This document shows positions 31,335-41,877 of a stretch of DNA of 64,000 nucleotides, one piece after another. The stretch is taken from contig JANUWI010000004.1 of NCBI GenBank assembly GCA_025504975.1, positions 186,001 to 250,000 on the forward strand. The letters are read 5' to 3'. The notes beneath the pieces were generated by a model. The model was not told where the DNA came from and did not search any database. It saw only the letters and a program-made list of their open reading frames with translations. Source of the DNA: Plenodomus lindquistii (lineage: Eukaryota > Ascomycota > Dothideomycetes > Pleosporales > Leptosphaeriaceae). The position numbers and the translations under genes are program-made. Position 1 is the first letter of the stretch. Every line of letters starts with the position of its first letter.

Positions 31335-32567
31335 AGATGATATTTACAACTGTGTGTCTGACGATGGCTTGAAAGCGCTGAACGTATCGGGGACGTCGTG
31401 ATATGGGCTCTACACGGGGAGGAGGTAATGGAGATTCCGCCGTTTCCAGAGAGCGAATGTTGCGCCCATGACTTTTTTGATATCCATATCATCTTGATGA
31501 CGATGGTCGTCCTTGATGACTCGAAATGATGCTTCTTAACTCATAGTACAGTAGTAACAAAGCTTGCTTGATTCAATATATGTCGATGCGTGCTCTATCG
31601 CTAACAGATATCGCCTGGCCTGGCATATGGTCTACGTAGATGCACCGTAAAACTCTCAGAGATGTGGTTGGGTGCATAGTCGTTCTTTAGAAGACGTACA
31701 AATAAGCTCGGGTTTCTTGCGTCTCTATCCTACCTAAGCAGTACAACGCTTGAGCTTATACAGCAGGAAGGAGACAATAAGAGCACGCAGGTGTAGTAAG
31801 AGATGATGTCTACTACGCCTAGAAAACATGTATATTATCTAAGCACTTTAAGCTATATTTTTAGTGCGCTGTGTTAGCTACAGCAAACAGCGCTTGTCGG
31901 TATGTAACATAGTAAATACGAGTTCCTTTGGTATACTGAGGCCGCGATTGCCATTTGTGAATGCATACGTTCCTCACCCAGCACGCAACACTCTTCACAT
32001 CCTCTCGCTGTACCGTGCACGAACTTGCTCGCCCATATGCAGATTGCTCAAAATAACCGTTCGCTGATATATGTCACACGACATATAGCGACATGTAACG
32101 ATACATGCAACAAGCATGGAGCCTGTACACTGTTTCAGAAAGCGTTCGCCGTAGCATTGACACCCCTGTTACAAATGGCCTTCCTTCGCATCATGCACAA
32201 CAGCCATGACCATCCTCTACCCACACAATGGGGATTACCGAAAAAGCAGTATAAGTAGCAGAAACAATCACAGCGTCATTGTCAATTGCAGAAAACGATG
32301 CACACTACTACCGGTATGGTTTACCCGGTGGATCTAAACACCTCTTCGTCCCACCCACGTCCGCGGAGACGAAGCACAAGTACATCATCGTCGTCCACGC
32401 CATCACCATCACTGAACTTCTCACGCCCCTGCATAGCCCGCAAACCAGTTCCAGGAGTACATCCGTCTGCACAAACAGCGCCTTTACCACTACGATCACA
32501 TTCCGCTTCAAAGATACGAACCACAGCCGTGGATCCCCTCCCTCGCAGACCTCCACGCAGGCCCAGC
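31335..32567. other. Intergenic stretch with repeat remnant
   Basis: Contains the transporter 3' flank, one decayed repeat copy (31735-31950, listed separately), and the leader of the SDR gene. A plus-strand frame is open from about 32298 into the SDR gene but is Ser/Arg/Pro-rich. Confidence 0.5.
31735..31950 (+). repeat. Decayed dispersed repeat, copy B
   Basis: Carries the blocks CAGCAGGAAGGAGACAATAAG, TTTTTAGTGCGCTGTGTTAG with CAGCAAACAGCGCTTGT, and ACGAGTTCCTTTGG in the same order as the copies near 4.5, 12.4 (inverted) and 52.3 kb. AT-rich, as expected after repeat-induced mutation. Boundaries approximate. Confidence 0.5.
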
Positions 32568-33293
32568 ATGCCAGTCTACTTCCTCACCGGCGCAAACCGC
32601 GGCATCGGTCTCGAATTCGTCCGGCAACTCGCCCGCAAACCCTCCACCACCATAATCGCCGGCGTGCGCTCTCTCAAAGGCGACATCTCTGAACTCCAGG
32701 AGCTCGCAGGAACCTCCTCCTCCACCACATCCACCATCCACATCATCGAATGCGACGTCTCATCCCCAACCTCGCTATCTCGTCTAGAATTCCGCGTCGC
32801 AGAAATCCTGTCCAAAACCGGTGAAAACTTGACGTTCCTCTTCAATATCGCTGGCATAAACGCTTCAAGCAGCGACACGAGTCTGACGCTCGACCCGCAA
32901 AGTCTAACAGAGCACATGAGCACCAATGTCCTGGGTCCGGCGAGCATCGTGCAAGCACTCAGGAAGTACCTGGTGCGCGGCGCGGTCGTGATGAATGTGT
33001 CGTCTGGCCTTGCTAGTCTGACGGTGGCAACTGATGTGGCAAAGTGCTGTACATATAGTATGAGTAAAGCTGCGCTTAACATGTTGACGTTGCATCAGGC
33101 GCGGGATTTGAAGAGCGCGGGGGTAAAAGTCGTGTGTATGGATCCCGGGTGGGTGAAGACGAGGATGGGGGGCAAGGGGGCGATGATTGAGGTCGGGGTT
33201 AGTGTGGAGAGTATGTTGGAGGTTTTGGGCGGGTTGAAGGAAAAAGATAGCGGCAGGTTTTTTAGGTATGATGGGGGTGTTGTGCCTTGGTGA
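32568..33293 (+). CDS. Short-chain dehydrogenase/reductase (SDR, classical type)
   Basis: 241 aa from ATG 32568. The Rossmann cofactor motif TGANRGIG is at residues 7-14, the structural NIAG at 93-96, the catalytic Ser in NVSSG (144-147), and YSMSK (Tyr163, Lys167). The PGWVKTRMGG segment after the active site is typical. Such enzymes reduce or oxidise carbonyl/hydroxyl groups with NAD(P)H; the absence of an acidic residue after strand 2 (AGVRSLKG, with Arg) favours NADP(H). Substrate unknown. The frame is open upstream to an ATG at 32298, which would add a 90-residue Ser/Arg/Pro-rich leader; I prefer the inner start because it begins directly at the first beta strand, but a leader cannot be excluded. 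Confidence 0.85.
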   Translation: MPVYFLTGANRGIGLEFVRQLARKPSTTIIAGVRSLKGDISELQELAGTSSSTTSTIHIIECDVSSPTSLSRLEFRVAEILSKTGENLTFLFNIAGINASSSDTSLTLDPQSLTEHMSTNVLGPASIVQALRKYLVRGAVVMNVSSGLASLTVATDVAKCCTYSMSKAALNMLTLHQARDLKSAGVKVVCMDPGWVKTRMGGKGAMIEVGVSVESMLEVLGGLKEKDSGRFFRYDGGVVPW

Positions 33294-34307
33294 CGGACGA
33301 AACGTGAGATGGGGGTGGGGGTGGGAAATGGTGAGCCTGGGAGAAGAACGGTTTTTCGCGTCTCATTCGATCAAGGTAACGGTGAGAAAATTACAGTGCT
33401 TTCAAGGACTGGCAGGTGTTCTCTCCAAAACTGGATATCTAATAGATCTGATATCTATCCTTTCATCGAAATTCCTTTGCCTTTGCTCTCAATCAAGGAT
33501 CCTTCTACGTAAGAGCCTTACTTTAACGCCATAACAGCACCTTTTCCCCCCTCTCTACTATCCAAACACTATAACCGTATAGAGCCCCCCCAAACCCGCT
33601 ATAACATTTCCAAACATAACATCTCTACCACCCATACAATTCCTTACGAAAAGAAAAAAAACACAGACTTTTTACCTATAACCATGCCATGCAGTGTATA
33701 CAAAAGTTCACTCTTTTATTTCCAACGCATTGCTCTAGTATTATAAAGGTTGGTAACTTTTTTTTATAGTACACCAATGTATCAATCAAACTATAAGAAA
33801 TGATAGCTGTATATTGTACAGTATACTAAGAGGCGTATGAGAAGGATGGTGTATCTTACTGTTTGCTTTTTTGCTGGAGTGTGATTACTTGTACAAGGAT
33901 GTCGAGTTTACGTTATAGGACGGGTGCGGTTAAATGAACCTTGAAGGCGAAGAGGTGTGTGCATTTGAACAATGATGGAAAGGTGTTGATGGTACGCGTG
34001 ATCGCGGTTCTGTGTTTATTGTTGATGATTGATCGGTGTTGTAGCAACCCTGGCGGGGTTTCAAAGGTGATAGGTAGGTAGTGAATCACGACATTGGTGT
34101 ATCTGCAGCGCACCCGCCTCTAACAACATATATGCATTTGTGCTGTATGTAACACCATAACCCTCCAACGCTATGCGATACGAACCGGTAAAACCAACGA
34201 CCAAGTCGCTCAGATAATGCTGATACTCCCATGAACAATAAACAGTCCCCGTTATCCAGCCTAAGCTTTTCCTAATTTCATAACGCTCGATCCGAATACT
34301 GTCCTCC
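33294..34307. other. Convergent intergenic region between SDR and ORC4 genes
   Basis: About 1 kb, AT-rich in the middle (33530-33900) with T and A runs; short frames only. Probably both 3' UTRs plus spacer. Confidence 0.5.
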
Positions 34308-36641
34308 CTATATACTCCTACACCACCTCTCCAGCCCCCTCTCCTTGACGCCCCTCAACACCTCCCCAATCTCCTCTAAACTGACATCACATCTTACCAT
34401 TCCAAACGCGCCGCCCTGCCCCGCCACAACCGGCATCACGAGTCCCAATTCAATCAGTCCCTCCCACTCCCGCCGCGCCACGTCTTTACCCCAGACTTTA
34501 CTCGTACTACTACTCGCACTTACACCACCCGCCGCACTCTGTATTCGTGCCCGCGAAGCCAGCGTGACGTATTCGTCGTATGCCATGTTGAAATTCGCGG
34601 TGTCGGTGTCGTGAATGATGTCTAGACGGGCGGCGGCGATGAGGAGGGAAAGCGAGAGCGTGGAGAGATGGGGGATCAAGGCGAGTTTTGAGTCTGGTGG
34701 GGTGAGGGAGGGTGAGGGGTAGAGAGGTGTTGTGGGTGAGAGGGTGGCGGTGGGGACGAGGAAGGATGTTAGGATTTGAGGGGCGGATTTGGAGGTGTAG
34801 AATGTTGGGGCGAGGTGGGTGGTTAGAAATGTGGATGAGAGGAAGAGTTTCTAGCAATGTGGTTAGTTTGGAGAAGTGTGGGGGAGTGTAGGGCTTACGG
34901 AGATGTTGGTGTTCCATTCTGCGAGGAGGGAGGGGGTTGTGATGGTAGTTTTTGTCTTCTTGGCTGGAGTGGTCGTGGTTTTTGTACCGCTTTCTAGGAT
35001 ACCGCGCTCTTCGACGGTGAGATGGTCTGGCTGGATGAGGAGGCAAGCTTTGCATATTTCTTGGAAGGCGGTAAAGGTTTTGGCGAGGCTGAGATGGACG
35101 TAGCGATGACTGAAGCGACTCTTTACTCGCTTCTCAAGACTGTTTGTTACATCGATGCGTGTTGTGAGACCCAGGACTGCAATGGGTGCTTTCCGTGATT
35201 GGGCAATGTCGAACAGGTTGTACAGCAGTGTCTGACGTGGATGCTGAGCGAAGAGATCAAACTCGTCCATGACGAAGATAACAGCCTTTGCTACTTGCTC
35301 TGTAACTTCGCCTGTGAGCTCTGATGGATGCGACAGGAGCGCTAGCAGAGTCGCAAGAGTGTCGGCGTAGTTTTTGCCAGGCCCACTCCCATCGTCCTCA
35401 ATGTCCATTTCCTTGCCTAATTGACGCCAGATTTCACGCAGCGCAATCTTGTCGTCGGTATGTATGAAGCCATTCAGCCGAACGACATGGTACTCACCAC
35501 CGTTGTCTTTGGCAACCTCCGACAGCACCTTGTTCACCAGCGCAGTCTTCCCACTACCCCGAGCGCCAATGACCAGCATCGAGTTGCCCTCGCCCGCTGT
35601 GATTGTATGTTCCACGACTTGGTGCACTGATTTGTACTCGTCGTCCAGGCCGACAAGGGGTGCAGGCCGCTTGCCAGTGATGCGGTCCATGACAATGGTC
35701 TTTAGGAGGTCCAACTCCTTGCCAGCAGCAAAGTCGCCAAATATCAAGGTCGGTGCCAGCTTGTCTTTCTGTGCATTGTCCTTGTGTGCCGAAGTAGGCT
35801 TGTTGAACGGGCTGGGTTCGGTAGGATCGAGGACGCTACCCACGATGCTATTACCATCCACATTGTCGTCTTCCTCCTCTCCAAGGTCGCTGTTCTCCTT
35901 GTCGACATCCGACGAATGCCCATAATGCTCGTTGTCAATGTGGTCGGTGCGGTTCGAGCGACGTCGGGCAGCCGTGGCGCGTTTACGAGTGCTTGTCGGT
36001 GGCGGATGGGCCAGCTCGTCTTCTGTCTCTGAAGCAGCCTGTTTCTTTGTACGTGCTGGCGTTCTCTTGGTGGACGTGGGCCGGGGTGCAGCAGGCTTGC
36101 GAGCTGACTTGGCCGGGGTGCGCGCAGTCGTCGCCCGCTTGGTAGGCGACGGCTCCTCTGCAGCCAACTCGTCGTGCGTGTCTGCATCAGCGTCTGATGC
36201 AGCCTTGTACCCCTGGACAATGTCTCGAAATGCGCTCCTGCTGGCGCTATCGGCCTTGCTGGGGCGCCCCCTCGCTCGCTTGACAGTCGCAGGAGTGGCC
36301 TGAATCTCGTCCGTGTGTGCTTCACTGCCCGAGTTCTTTGCGCGCGATGCTGCCGGCAGCTTTGCTCGTGCAGGGCGAGGGGGAGGCTTGACGCTCAGCG
36401 CCCCCTCAATGTCGTCGTATATGTCAATTGCCTCTTCTGCGCTCTTGGAAAGTCTGCCCCCGCGCTTGGGCACTGCTTTCTCCTCCGTGTCCGCTTGGGA
36501 GGCGCCATTGCGTGTCGAGGCTGCTCTCCTCGTGGGTTTAGTTGGCGTGGGTTTCGGCGGTGTTGTCTTTTCTTGGAGAAGTGCGATGCGCTTGGGGGTG
36601 TCAATCTTCCGGCGTTTGGACGAGCGTGGCGAGTCGTCCAT
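34308..36641 (-). CDS. ORC4: Origin recognition complex subunit 4
   Basis: Two exons: 34899..36641 and 34308..34850 with one 48-nt intron; 761 aa. The AAA+ core begins near residue 315 (ITGKRPAPLVGLDDEY), with Walker A GARGSGKT at 359-366, Walker B VIFVMDE near 454-460, sensor-like LGLTTRIDV, and arginine-rich VKSRFSHRYVHL. The C-terminal part (KLFLSSTFLTTHLAP... to ...ERWCRSI) fits the Orc4 winged-helix region. Orc4 contributes to the ATPase ring that loads MCM helicase at origins. The 300-residue N-terminal extension is basic and disordered, with an AT-hook-like core KRARGRPSKA (RGRP 124-127) and a related KRGGRLSKS (59-67). AT-hooks are the known DNA-binding device of fission-yeast Orc4, so these may target DNA; that is inference. 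Confidence 0.92.
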
Positions 36642-37127
36642 GGCACCGGTTCAACGCTTCTTTCGCGTTGCGCGTGGTAACAATACTACAATGTTGCTGG
36701 TTGATGGGCCAGCCAGTGACGGCTGCGTGCGACGCGTGCATCCCCGAGGCGCGTCGCGCTAATGGGCAAACTCCGCCCCGCCCCGCCCCGCCCCGCCCCG
36801 CACTCTGTCAGTTGCCAAGCCGACCGCTTCTCCACATCCCATTTCCCTCTCTGCCCGTCCACGCACTTTCTCTCTTATTCAGCTGTCAAGACACACGACA
36901 TACAACGTGGCCGCGCGCAGAGGCCGTGGCAGCTCTCTCGCCGCTATCAGCACGATAAGCCTAATGCAGCTCATCATGGATTGGGAGAGCCCCGCTCCCG
37001 TCCCTAGACCGCGCCCTTTGAGTGATTTATCCACAGTGGTTCGTCACTAAAGCTTATCTCTCGCTCAAGGGATATACATCTAGACTACACGTATCAGTGG
37101 ATAATCATCACAAGTATCGTATTGACC
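36642..37127. promoter_or_regulatory. Divergent upstream region of ORC4 and the MFS transporter pseudogene
   Basis: 486 bp between starts. It contains the pentamer array at 36773-36800 and a pyrimidine-rich stretch near 36840-36890. No other feature supported. Confidence 0.5.
36773..36800. repeat. (CCCCG)n pentanucleotide array
   Basis: Five full CCCCG units after a CCG, about 130 bp upstream of the ORC4 start codon on the opposite side. A pure G/C-skewed array of this kind can form G-quadruplex on the complementary strand. Confidence 0.85.
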
Positions 37128-38578
37128 ATGTCTTCCACACACGACGTATCCACCTCTACTTCGCAGCACGCTTCCATCTTAACGCATACAGACATTGAGT
37201 TGTTGCAAAATACTGGCGCTGAGCCTTCTGCAGAAGACCAGGGATTCAGTCTTCCACCCACAGATGGCGGTAAAGATGCGTGGCTGTGCCTCTTTGCCTG
37301 TTTCATGCTCGAAGCCCTCATTTGGGGTGTGTCTTTTTGGATGAACTCTCAACAAGTATTTAGCTAACCCTAATATAGGCTTCCCATCCTGCTACGGCGT
37401 ATTCCAAGAGTACTAAGTCTCCAGTGACGAGTTTGCTGGATCGAACAGTATCGCTGTCGTTGGAACTTGTGCCATGGTGGGTGTCTCCGTCGAACTAGCA
37501 GGCGAGGACGCAGGACTGACCGCCAATCTAGGGTCTCATGTATATGGACATCACAATCTGGTTCGCCGTATTGAAGTGGTTCCCCCGCTTTCGCAGATGG
37601 GCAACTCCTATCGGGTTGGTCATCGTTTGTCTTGCACTGGGCCTTGGATCGCTGTCGACTAATGTAACCCACCTCATTCTCACCCAAGGTGTCCTCTATG
37701 CGCTGGGTGGTGGGCTAGCTTGAACGCCTTTACTGTTCAACCTTGAAGAATGGTGGGTACGGCGGCGCGGATTTGCCTTTGGAGTGGCCATGGCTGGTCT
37801 AGGAGTCAGCGGTGCTATCCTCCCTCTGATATTGGAATGGCTCTTGCACTCGTATGGTTTCCGCACAACTCTACGGGTTTGTGCCCTTACTTTCGTCGCC
37901 CTCAACTTTCCCGTGGTCTTCTTCTTCAAACCTCGACTACCACTATCACAGACATCGCAATCGAGGAGCTTCGATTTCTCCTTCTGGACCTGTCCTACCT
38001 TCTTGATCCTGCAATCTGGAAATATCATCCAGAGCCTTGGCTTCTTCCTTCCCGCCATCTACTTGCCGCTATTTGCCAAATCGATTGGGGCGAACAGCCT
38101 CGAGAGCACCGTCACGCTGATAATGCTGAACGCCGCAGCTTTCGTGGGATGCCTTTGCATGGGCATGGCCATCGATCGATTCCACGTAGCAAATTGTCTC
38201 TTCGTTTCTGCTGTTGGATCTGGCATTAGTGTATTCCTCCTTTGGGGATTGTCGACGTCGCTGGCTCCGCTGTACATCTTTTGCCTCGTCTATGGCGTCT
38301 TCGCTGGAAGCCAATCAACTGCTTGGACTGCAGTCGTGCAGGATACCGTCAAGCTACGAAGAGGCGCGGACTCCGGCATGGTGTGGGCAATGATGTCAGC
38401 GGGAAAAGGGGTGGGAAACCTATGCAGTGGACCTCTATCTGAAGCTCTCCGACACGCAGGCAACTGGAATGCGGGCCTGGCCTACGGAAGCGGGTATGGC
38501 GCACTCATCGCATTCACTGGCGTGACTGCGTTGCTCAGCGGCTGGGGTTACGCTGCAAGGAGAATCGGATGGATTTGA
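37128..38578 (+). pseudogene. MFS monocarboxylate-transporter-like gene interrupted by two in-frame stops
   Basis: Exons 37128..37326, 37379..37476 and 37532..38578 (introns 52 and 55 nt) give 447 codons in a single frame. The product would be a 12-helix monocarboxylate-porter-type carrier: ...ACFMLEALIWGFPSCYGVFQEY, GSNSIAVVGTCAMGLMYMDI, GFAFGVAMAGLGVSGAILPL, SLGFFLPAIYLPLFAKSIGAN and GADSGMVWAMMSAGKGVGNL are typical. Two stops break it: TAA at 37414-37416 in helix 1 and TGA at 37721-37723 before the conserved EEWWVRRRGFAFG. Everything else, including both splice-site pairs and the downstream frame, is intact, so loss looks recent, unless they are sequence errors. The longest uninterrupted piece is 37784-38578. 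Confidence 0.75.
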
Positions 38579-39574
38579 GCCTGGTACATGACGCATCGCA
38601 TTACCCGCCTGTCGATCTGTCGGCATTTGCTCGTCTAAATTGCTGCACTCAGACTGTGACCTTTGACGACAAGCATGTCGAAACAAGCCGTTCAACTCAA
38701 AACACAGGCACCAATCGACGGGCGGCTTGGCAAACGCCTTACGCGGCCACGGAAACTCGAAACACCTCCCCGTCACTTCATCTTGATAGAGACACGCCCC
38801 ATGGTTTGGGACCCCACTGAACTGGTTTGGACTACAGGGTGTAGACATGTCGGATTAGATCTCTGTTAAAGTTTAACAAATTATCTCTTTAGCCTCGCTA
38901 AACGTTGAATGTGCTATTTTTTAAACTTTAATGAAGATCTAATCTAATGTGTCTATTTCTTGTATGGCTCAAGTTCAGTGCTGTCGTCAGTCTCATATGT
39001 CTGCGACCCGGCATAAGCACCAAGGCCCCCACTCCTGCGCATAACGGCTTGGCGTGTCCCGGGATTTCTTGCCCAGAACGCTTGTTTCTCGGGCGACTCT
39101 GAAACGATCTACACGGATGGCTTGCGCTATAAGGGGTCTATTCTCGTGCGACCCTGTACGCAGCGTGCAGTATCAATGGCTCAGCCGCGAATGCGCCCCA
39201 TACCACAACAGGGAAGCTTGCCCATACATCCTGGGATGTGGGAGCCTCGTTGAGAAAACACAGCACAATCTCGAGTCACAATGAAACACCCAACGGAAAC
39301 AGGGACATAAATGCCCGACAATGTCGATCTTGCGGCTGAGTGATTAGCAAACCCCAGTCCGGGGGGTTCGAGGAAAACCTATATATGATGATGCCGCTCA
39401 GTGAACAGAGCCAGTCAAGCAGTCTTGACAACATCGCATTCACTCTTGTCTTCAGTCCTTTCGTCTTATCCTAGCGGTAACTTACATTCATTTGGCTGTG
39501 CCAATTCAATCTTTCCCTGCTTCCCATCCACTTGCCATTTCAGAAACTCTCCCCTACAACTCATCACCATCATC
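38579..39574. other. Intergenic stretch with MITE-like inverted repeat
   Basis: About 1 kb between the MFS pseudogene and the secreted-protein gene. Holds the 166-bp inverted-repeat element at 38815-38980 (listed separately) and the secreted-protein promoter with a TATATAT motif near 39378-39386. No gene seen. Confidence 0.5.
38815..38980. mobile_element. MITE-like long imperfect inverted repeat
   Basis: The left arm from CACTGAACT (38815) to ...GTTAAAGTTTAA (38876) is mirrored by the right arm TTAAACTTTAA... (38921) to AGTTCAGTG (38980). The inner 35 bp of each arm (38842-38876, 38921-38955) pair with few mismatches, the middles are more diverged, and the nine terminal bases match exactly. 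The loop is about 44 bp, AT-rich. It has no coding capacity. Target-site duplication not clear. Confidence 0.55.
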
Positions 39575-40294
39575 ATGAAGGCCTCTATCATCCTCGCCCT
39601 CGCGGGCACTTCCGTAGCCGGTAAACCTCACTTACCTCCACCATCACCGTACCCCTCACTAACGCTCTCAGCTCCCTTCGGCGGCTTCTTCGAATCCCTT
39701 TTCGGTCTCGGTGGCTCACCAAAAGACTCAACCCCCAGCGGCATCCCCAGCGGCATCTTCCCTCCCAGTGATAAAGCCCCCTACCCCACTGGCACTGGCT
39801 TCGGCACCGGTCTTCCCCAAGGCACAGGCCTCCCAGACCTCCAACTCCTCAACGCCCGCGGTGGCCCCCACCACCCCCATCCCACAGGCGGCTTCCCAGG
39901 CCACCGCGGCCCGGGCAAATACCCTGTTCCCACCGGTTTCCCCGCTGGCCTGGCAGCCCGCGACAACGCTCCTTACCCATACACTTCCGTTTCTAGTACT
40001 GCAACTACGATCTGGGCTACGGGTGCGGCTAGCCTGGCAGCCCGCGATGACGCTTCCTCCCCTACCATCTCTGGCGCTGCAACTGCGGCTGCGGTTGTGG
40101 CTAGGGGCACCGGTAGTCCGCGTCCCCATGGCCGCCCTCACAAGCGCCCTCACCACCGTCCTAGCGGCGATGTTAAGGGTTTCGCGCGTCCTACTGGGAA
40201 GCCGTTTCCCTACGGTGGTGCAAAGCCGACTGGATTTGCTACGCGTACGAGGGGGTCGAAGCCATCGCGTACGGGTGGTCCTTGGTCTGAGTAA
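39575..40294 (+). CDS. Secreted Pro/Gly/His-rich protein with repeated xxARD/G motifs
   Basis: Exons 39575..39620 and 39672..40294 separated by a 51-nt intron (GTAAAC...CTAACGCTCTCAG); 222 aa. Because the intron is a multiple of three the unspliced frame is also open, but splicing gives a clean signal peptide, MKASIILALAGTSVA followed by APFGGFFESLFGLGGSP. The mature protein is low complexity: proline, glycine, histidine, alanine and arginine. It contains LLNARGG, GLAARDN, SLAARDD and AVVARGT at spaced intervals, two encoded by nearly identical DNA (CCTGGCAGCCCGCGA). No cysteine framework and no known domain. Possibilities include a cell-wall-associated structural protein or a precursor cut at Arg; neither is shown. 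Confidence 0.65.
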   Translation: MKASIILALAGTSVAGKPHLPPPSPYPSLTLSAPFGGFFESLFGLGGSPKDSTPSGIPSGIFPPSDKAPYPTGTGFGTGLPQGTGLPDLQLLNARGGPHHPHPTGGFPGHRGPGKYPVPTGFPAGLAARDNAPYPYTSVSSTATTIWATGAASLAARDDASSPTISGAATAAAVVARGTGSPRPHGRPHKRPHHRPSGDVKGFARPTGKPFPYGGAKPTGFATRTRGSKPSRTGGPWSE

Positions 40295-41002
40295 ATTTGG
40301 TGTTGAGGGCTGTGTGGCGGATTGAGTAGATACGTATGAAGGAGGAGTCAGAACGTGGTGTATATGTAGAATGTGTTTTTGGGCGCGAGACAGATTGGAG
40401 ATGTGGTGGTCTGGACGGACGGACGATGCTTCACTTCTTTACACAGTACATATACTCTTTATGTGTACATTCAATTAACCGTTTATCCATTCATCCATTC
40501 ATTCATGATATTGTGAGGGAGACATTGATACGATTGCAATGCACTTTCCAGCTTTTTTTCACGCAGGCGTATTGTGGTGACTGGCGGAAGTGCTTCGTGT
40601 GGGCCCTGTGTAGTCGGGCTTAGACAGCGGCATGGTGGGACCCCTGAAGCTATGTAGTTGGTCATGTTATAAGCTTGTTACAAGTTGAAGGACATGCTCT
40701 TTAGAAAGGGGCTTAGGTTCAACTTATATCTGTTGCAAAGAGAAGAGAAAAGTTCTAGAAAAGTATAGTGTTACTTGTATTTGGTATAGCTCTAGACGAA
40801 CATACGTATACCATGCTTGATACAAATATCCGAGTCTACGTAAGCCCCCTACAGGGAGTACTTTTGCTGGATACCACGGTAGTCAAATCCAGCGTGAAGC
40901 AGCACAACATTTTTTTTTTCGTGAAAATCGCATCAAACAACACGACAATCTTTCATATTACATACATACTGCCATCCCTAAACCCGACTAATCATCTCCC
41001 CT
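40295..41002. other. Convergent intergenic region
   Basis: 708 bp between the secreted-protein gene and the broken GDSL gene. A CATT-rich run (CCATTCATCCATTCATTCATG, about 40487-40507) and T tracts are present; no gene supported. Confidence 0.5.
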
Positions 41003-41877
41003 TCAACCCCAATACTCAGCATACTCACTCACCCCACTCATAACCTTGACAAACTCCCTCGCCACAACCCGACTCGTCTGCTCACTCATATGCAACGCAT
41101 CAAACCACATGAAACTATCAGGACTACCACTCCTCGTGCAATTTATCCTCGGCGCATCACACACCTGATGAGGACGTTCGACCACCAACGGCGTCGTACC
41201 GTTCAAATACTGCACAGGGTTGTAGTAGATATCCGTCATCAGTCGATTAACGTTGAAACTCGCAAAGCTAGCATCACGATAGTTGTCCTGGACTTGAGCG
41301 ACAAACGGCGTGCGGTAGGCGTAGGCTTCGTTCATAGCGGCAACGGTTTGTTTCATGCGGCCGGCGAGTCCCGTGGCGTTGAAATGGGGCTTGTCGGGGA
41401 AGAATTCGGTTCTTGGCATGCCGTCCATTTCAGGGGATGCGTATTGCGGGAGGAGGTGGAGGGGTAAGATGTTCATGACGACGAAGTTTCTTGCCCCGTT
41501 TTGGTAGAGAAGGTCGATTTGGGTGTAGACGCAGTCCAGGTAGTCTCCTAGTGTCTTGCCGGAGATCTGGCTGTCGGTGAGGAAGGCATTGTTGCCCAGG
41601 TCGTTGGTTCCAAGCCAGAATACATAAAGCGTGTTTAAGGCTTCGCCCGTGAAGAACCGGAGGCTGCTGCGAAGCCGACTGGCTGGTCCCAGGCTACAGG
41701 TGGTGCAGTGTTGTTGTTGGCGATGAAGTATGACAATCGACTGTCGTCGGTATAGCTGTCACCGAACGTTACCATCGTCTTGAACTGCCCCTCTTTCCAT
41801 GCAGGCGATGCTCGTCCCGCATATCCCACCGCAAAAGCCAGATTGGCGAATAAGAGTTTGAGTGTCCAGGATGGCAT
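41003..41877 (-). pseudogene. GDSL/SGNH esterase (CE16-like) with internal deletion
   Basis: The 5' part (41877 down to about 41660) encodes a signal-peptide-like start MPSWTLKLLFANLAFAVGYAGRA and the block I motif TFGDSYTDDSRLSYF, then WDQPVGFAAASG, and then runs to a stop at 41635. The 3' part, in another frame, resumes at FFTGEALNTLYVFWLGTNDLGNNAF and continues to ...DALHMSEQTSRVV...YAEYWG (stop 41003), including block III GTNDLGNN and the catalytic D-x-x-H of DALHMSE. In intact fungal relatives roughly 60-80 residues (the GGLTWARW-type segment onward) lie between these halves. Here the join GCCTCCGG/TTCTTCACG has neither that segment nor intron signals, so a deletion has removed it and shifted frame. 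Intact family members are secreted acetyl-esterases acting on plant cell-wall material. Confidence 0.7.

Noticed and set aside
39350..39380. GGTTCGAGGA-like B-box, possible tRNA
   Set aside because: No acceptor or anticodon stem can be built around it and the B-box consensus ending is missing.
39711..40325. 204-codon alternative frame over the secreted-protein gene
   Set aside because: Shifted-frame shadow without signal peptide; the called frame has signal peptide, intron and repeat structure.
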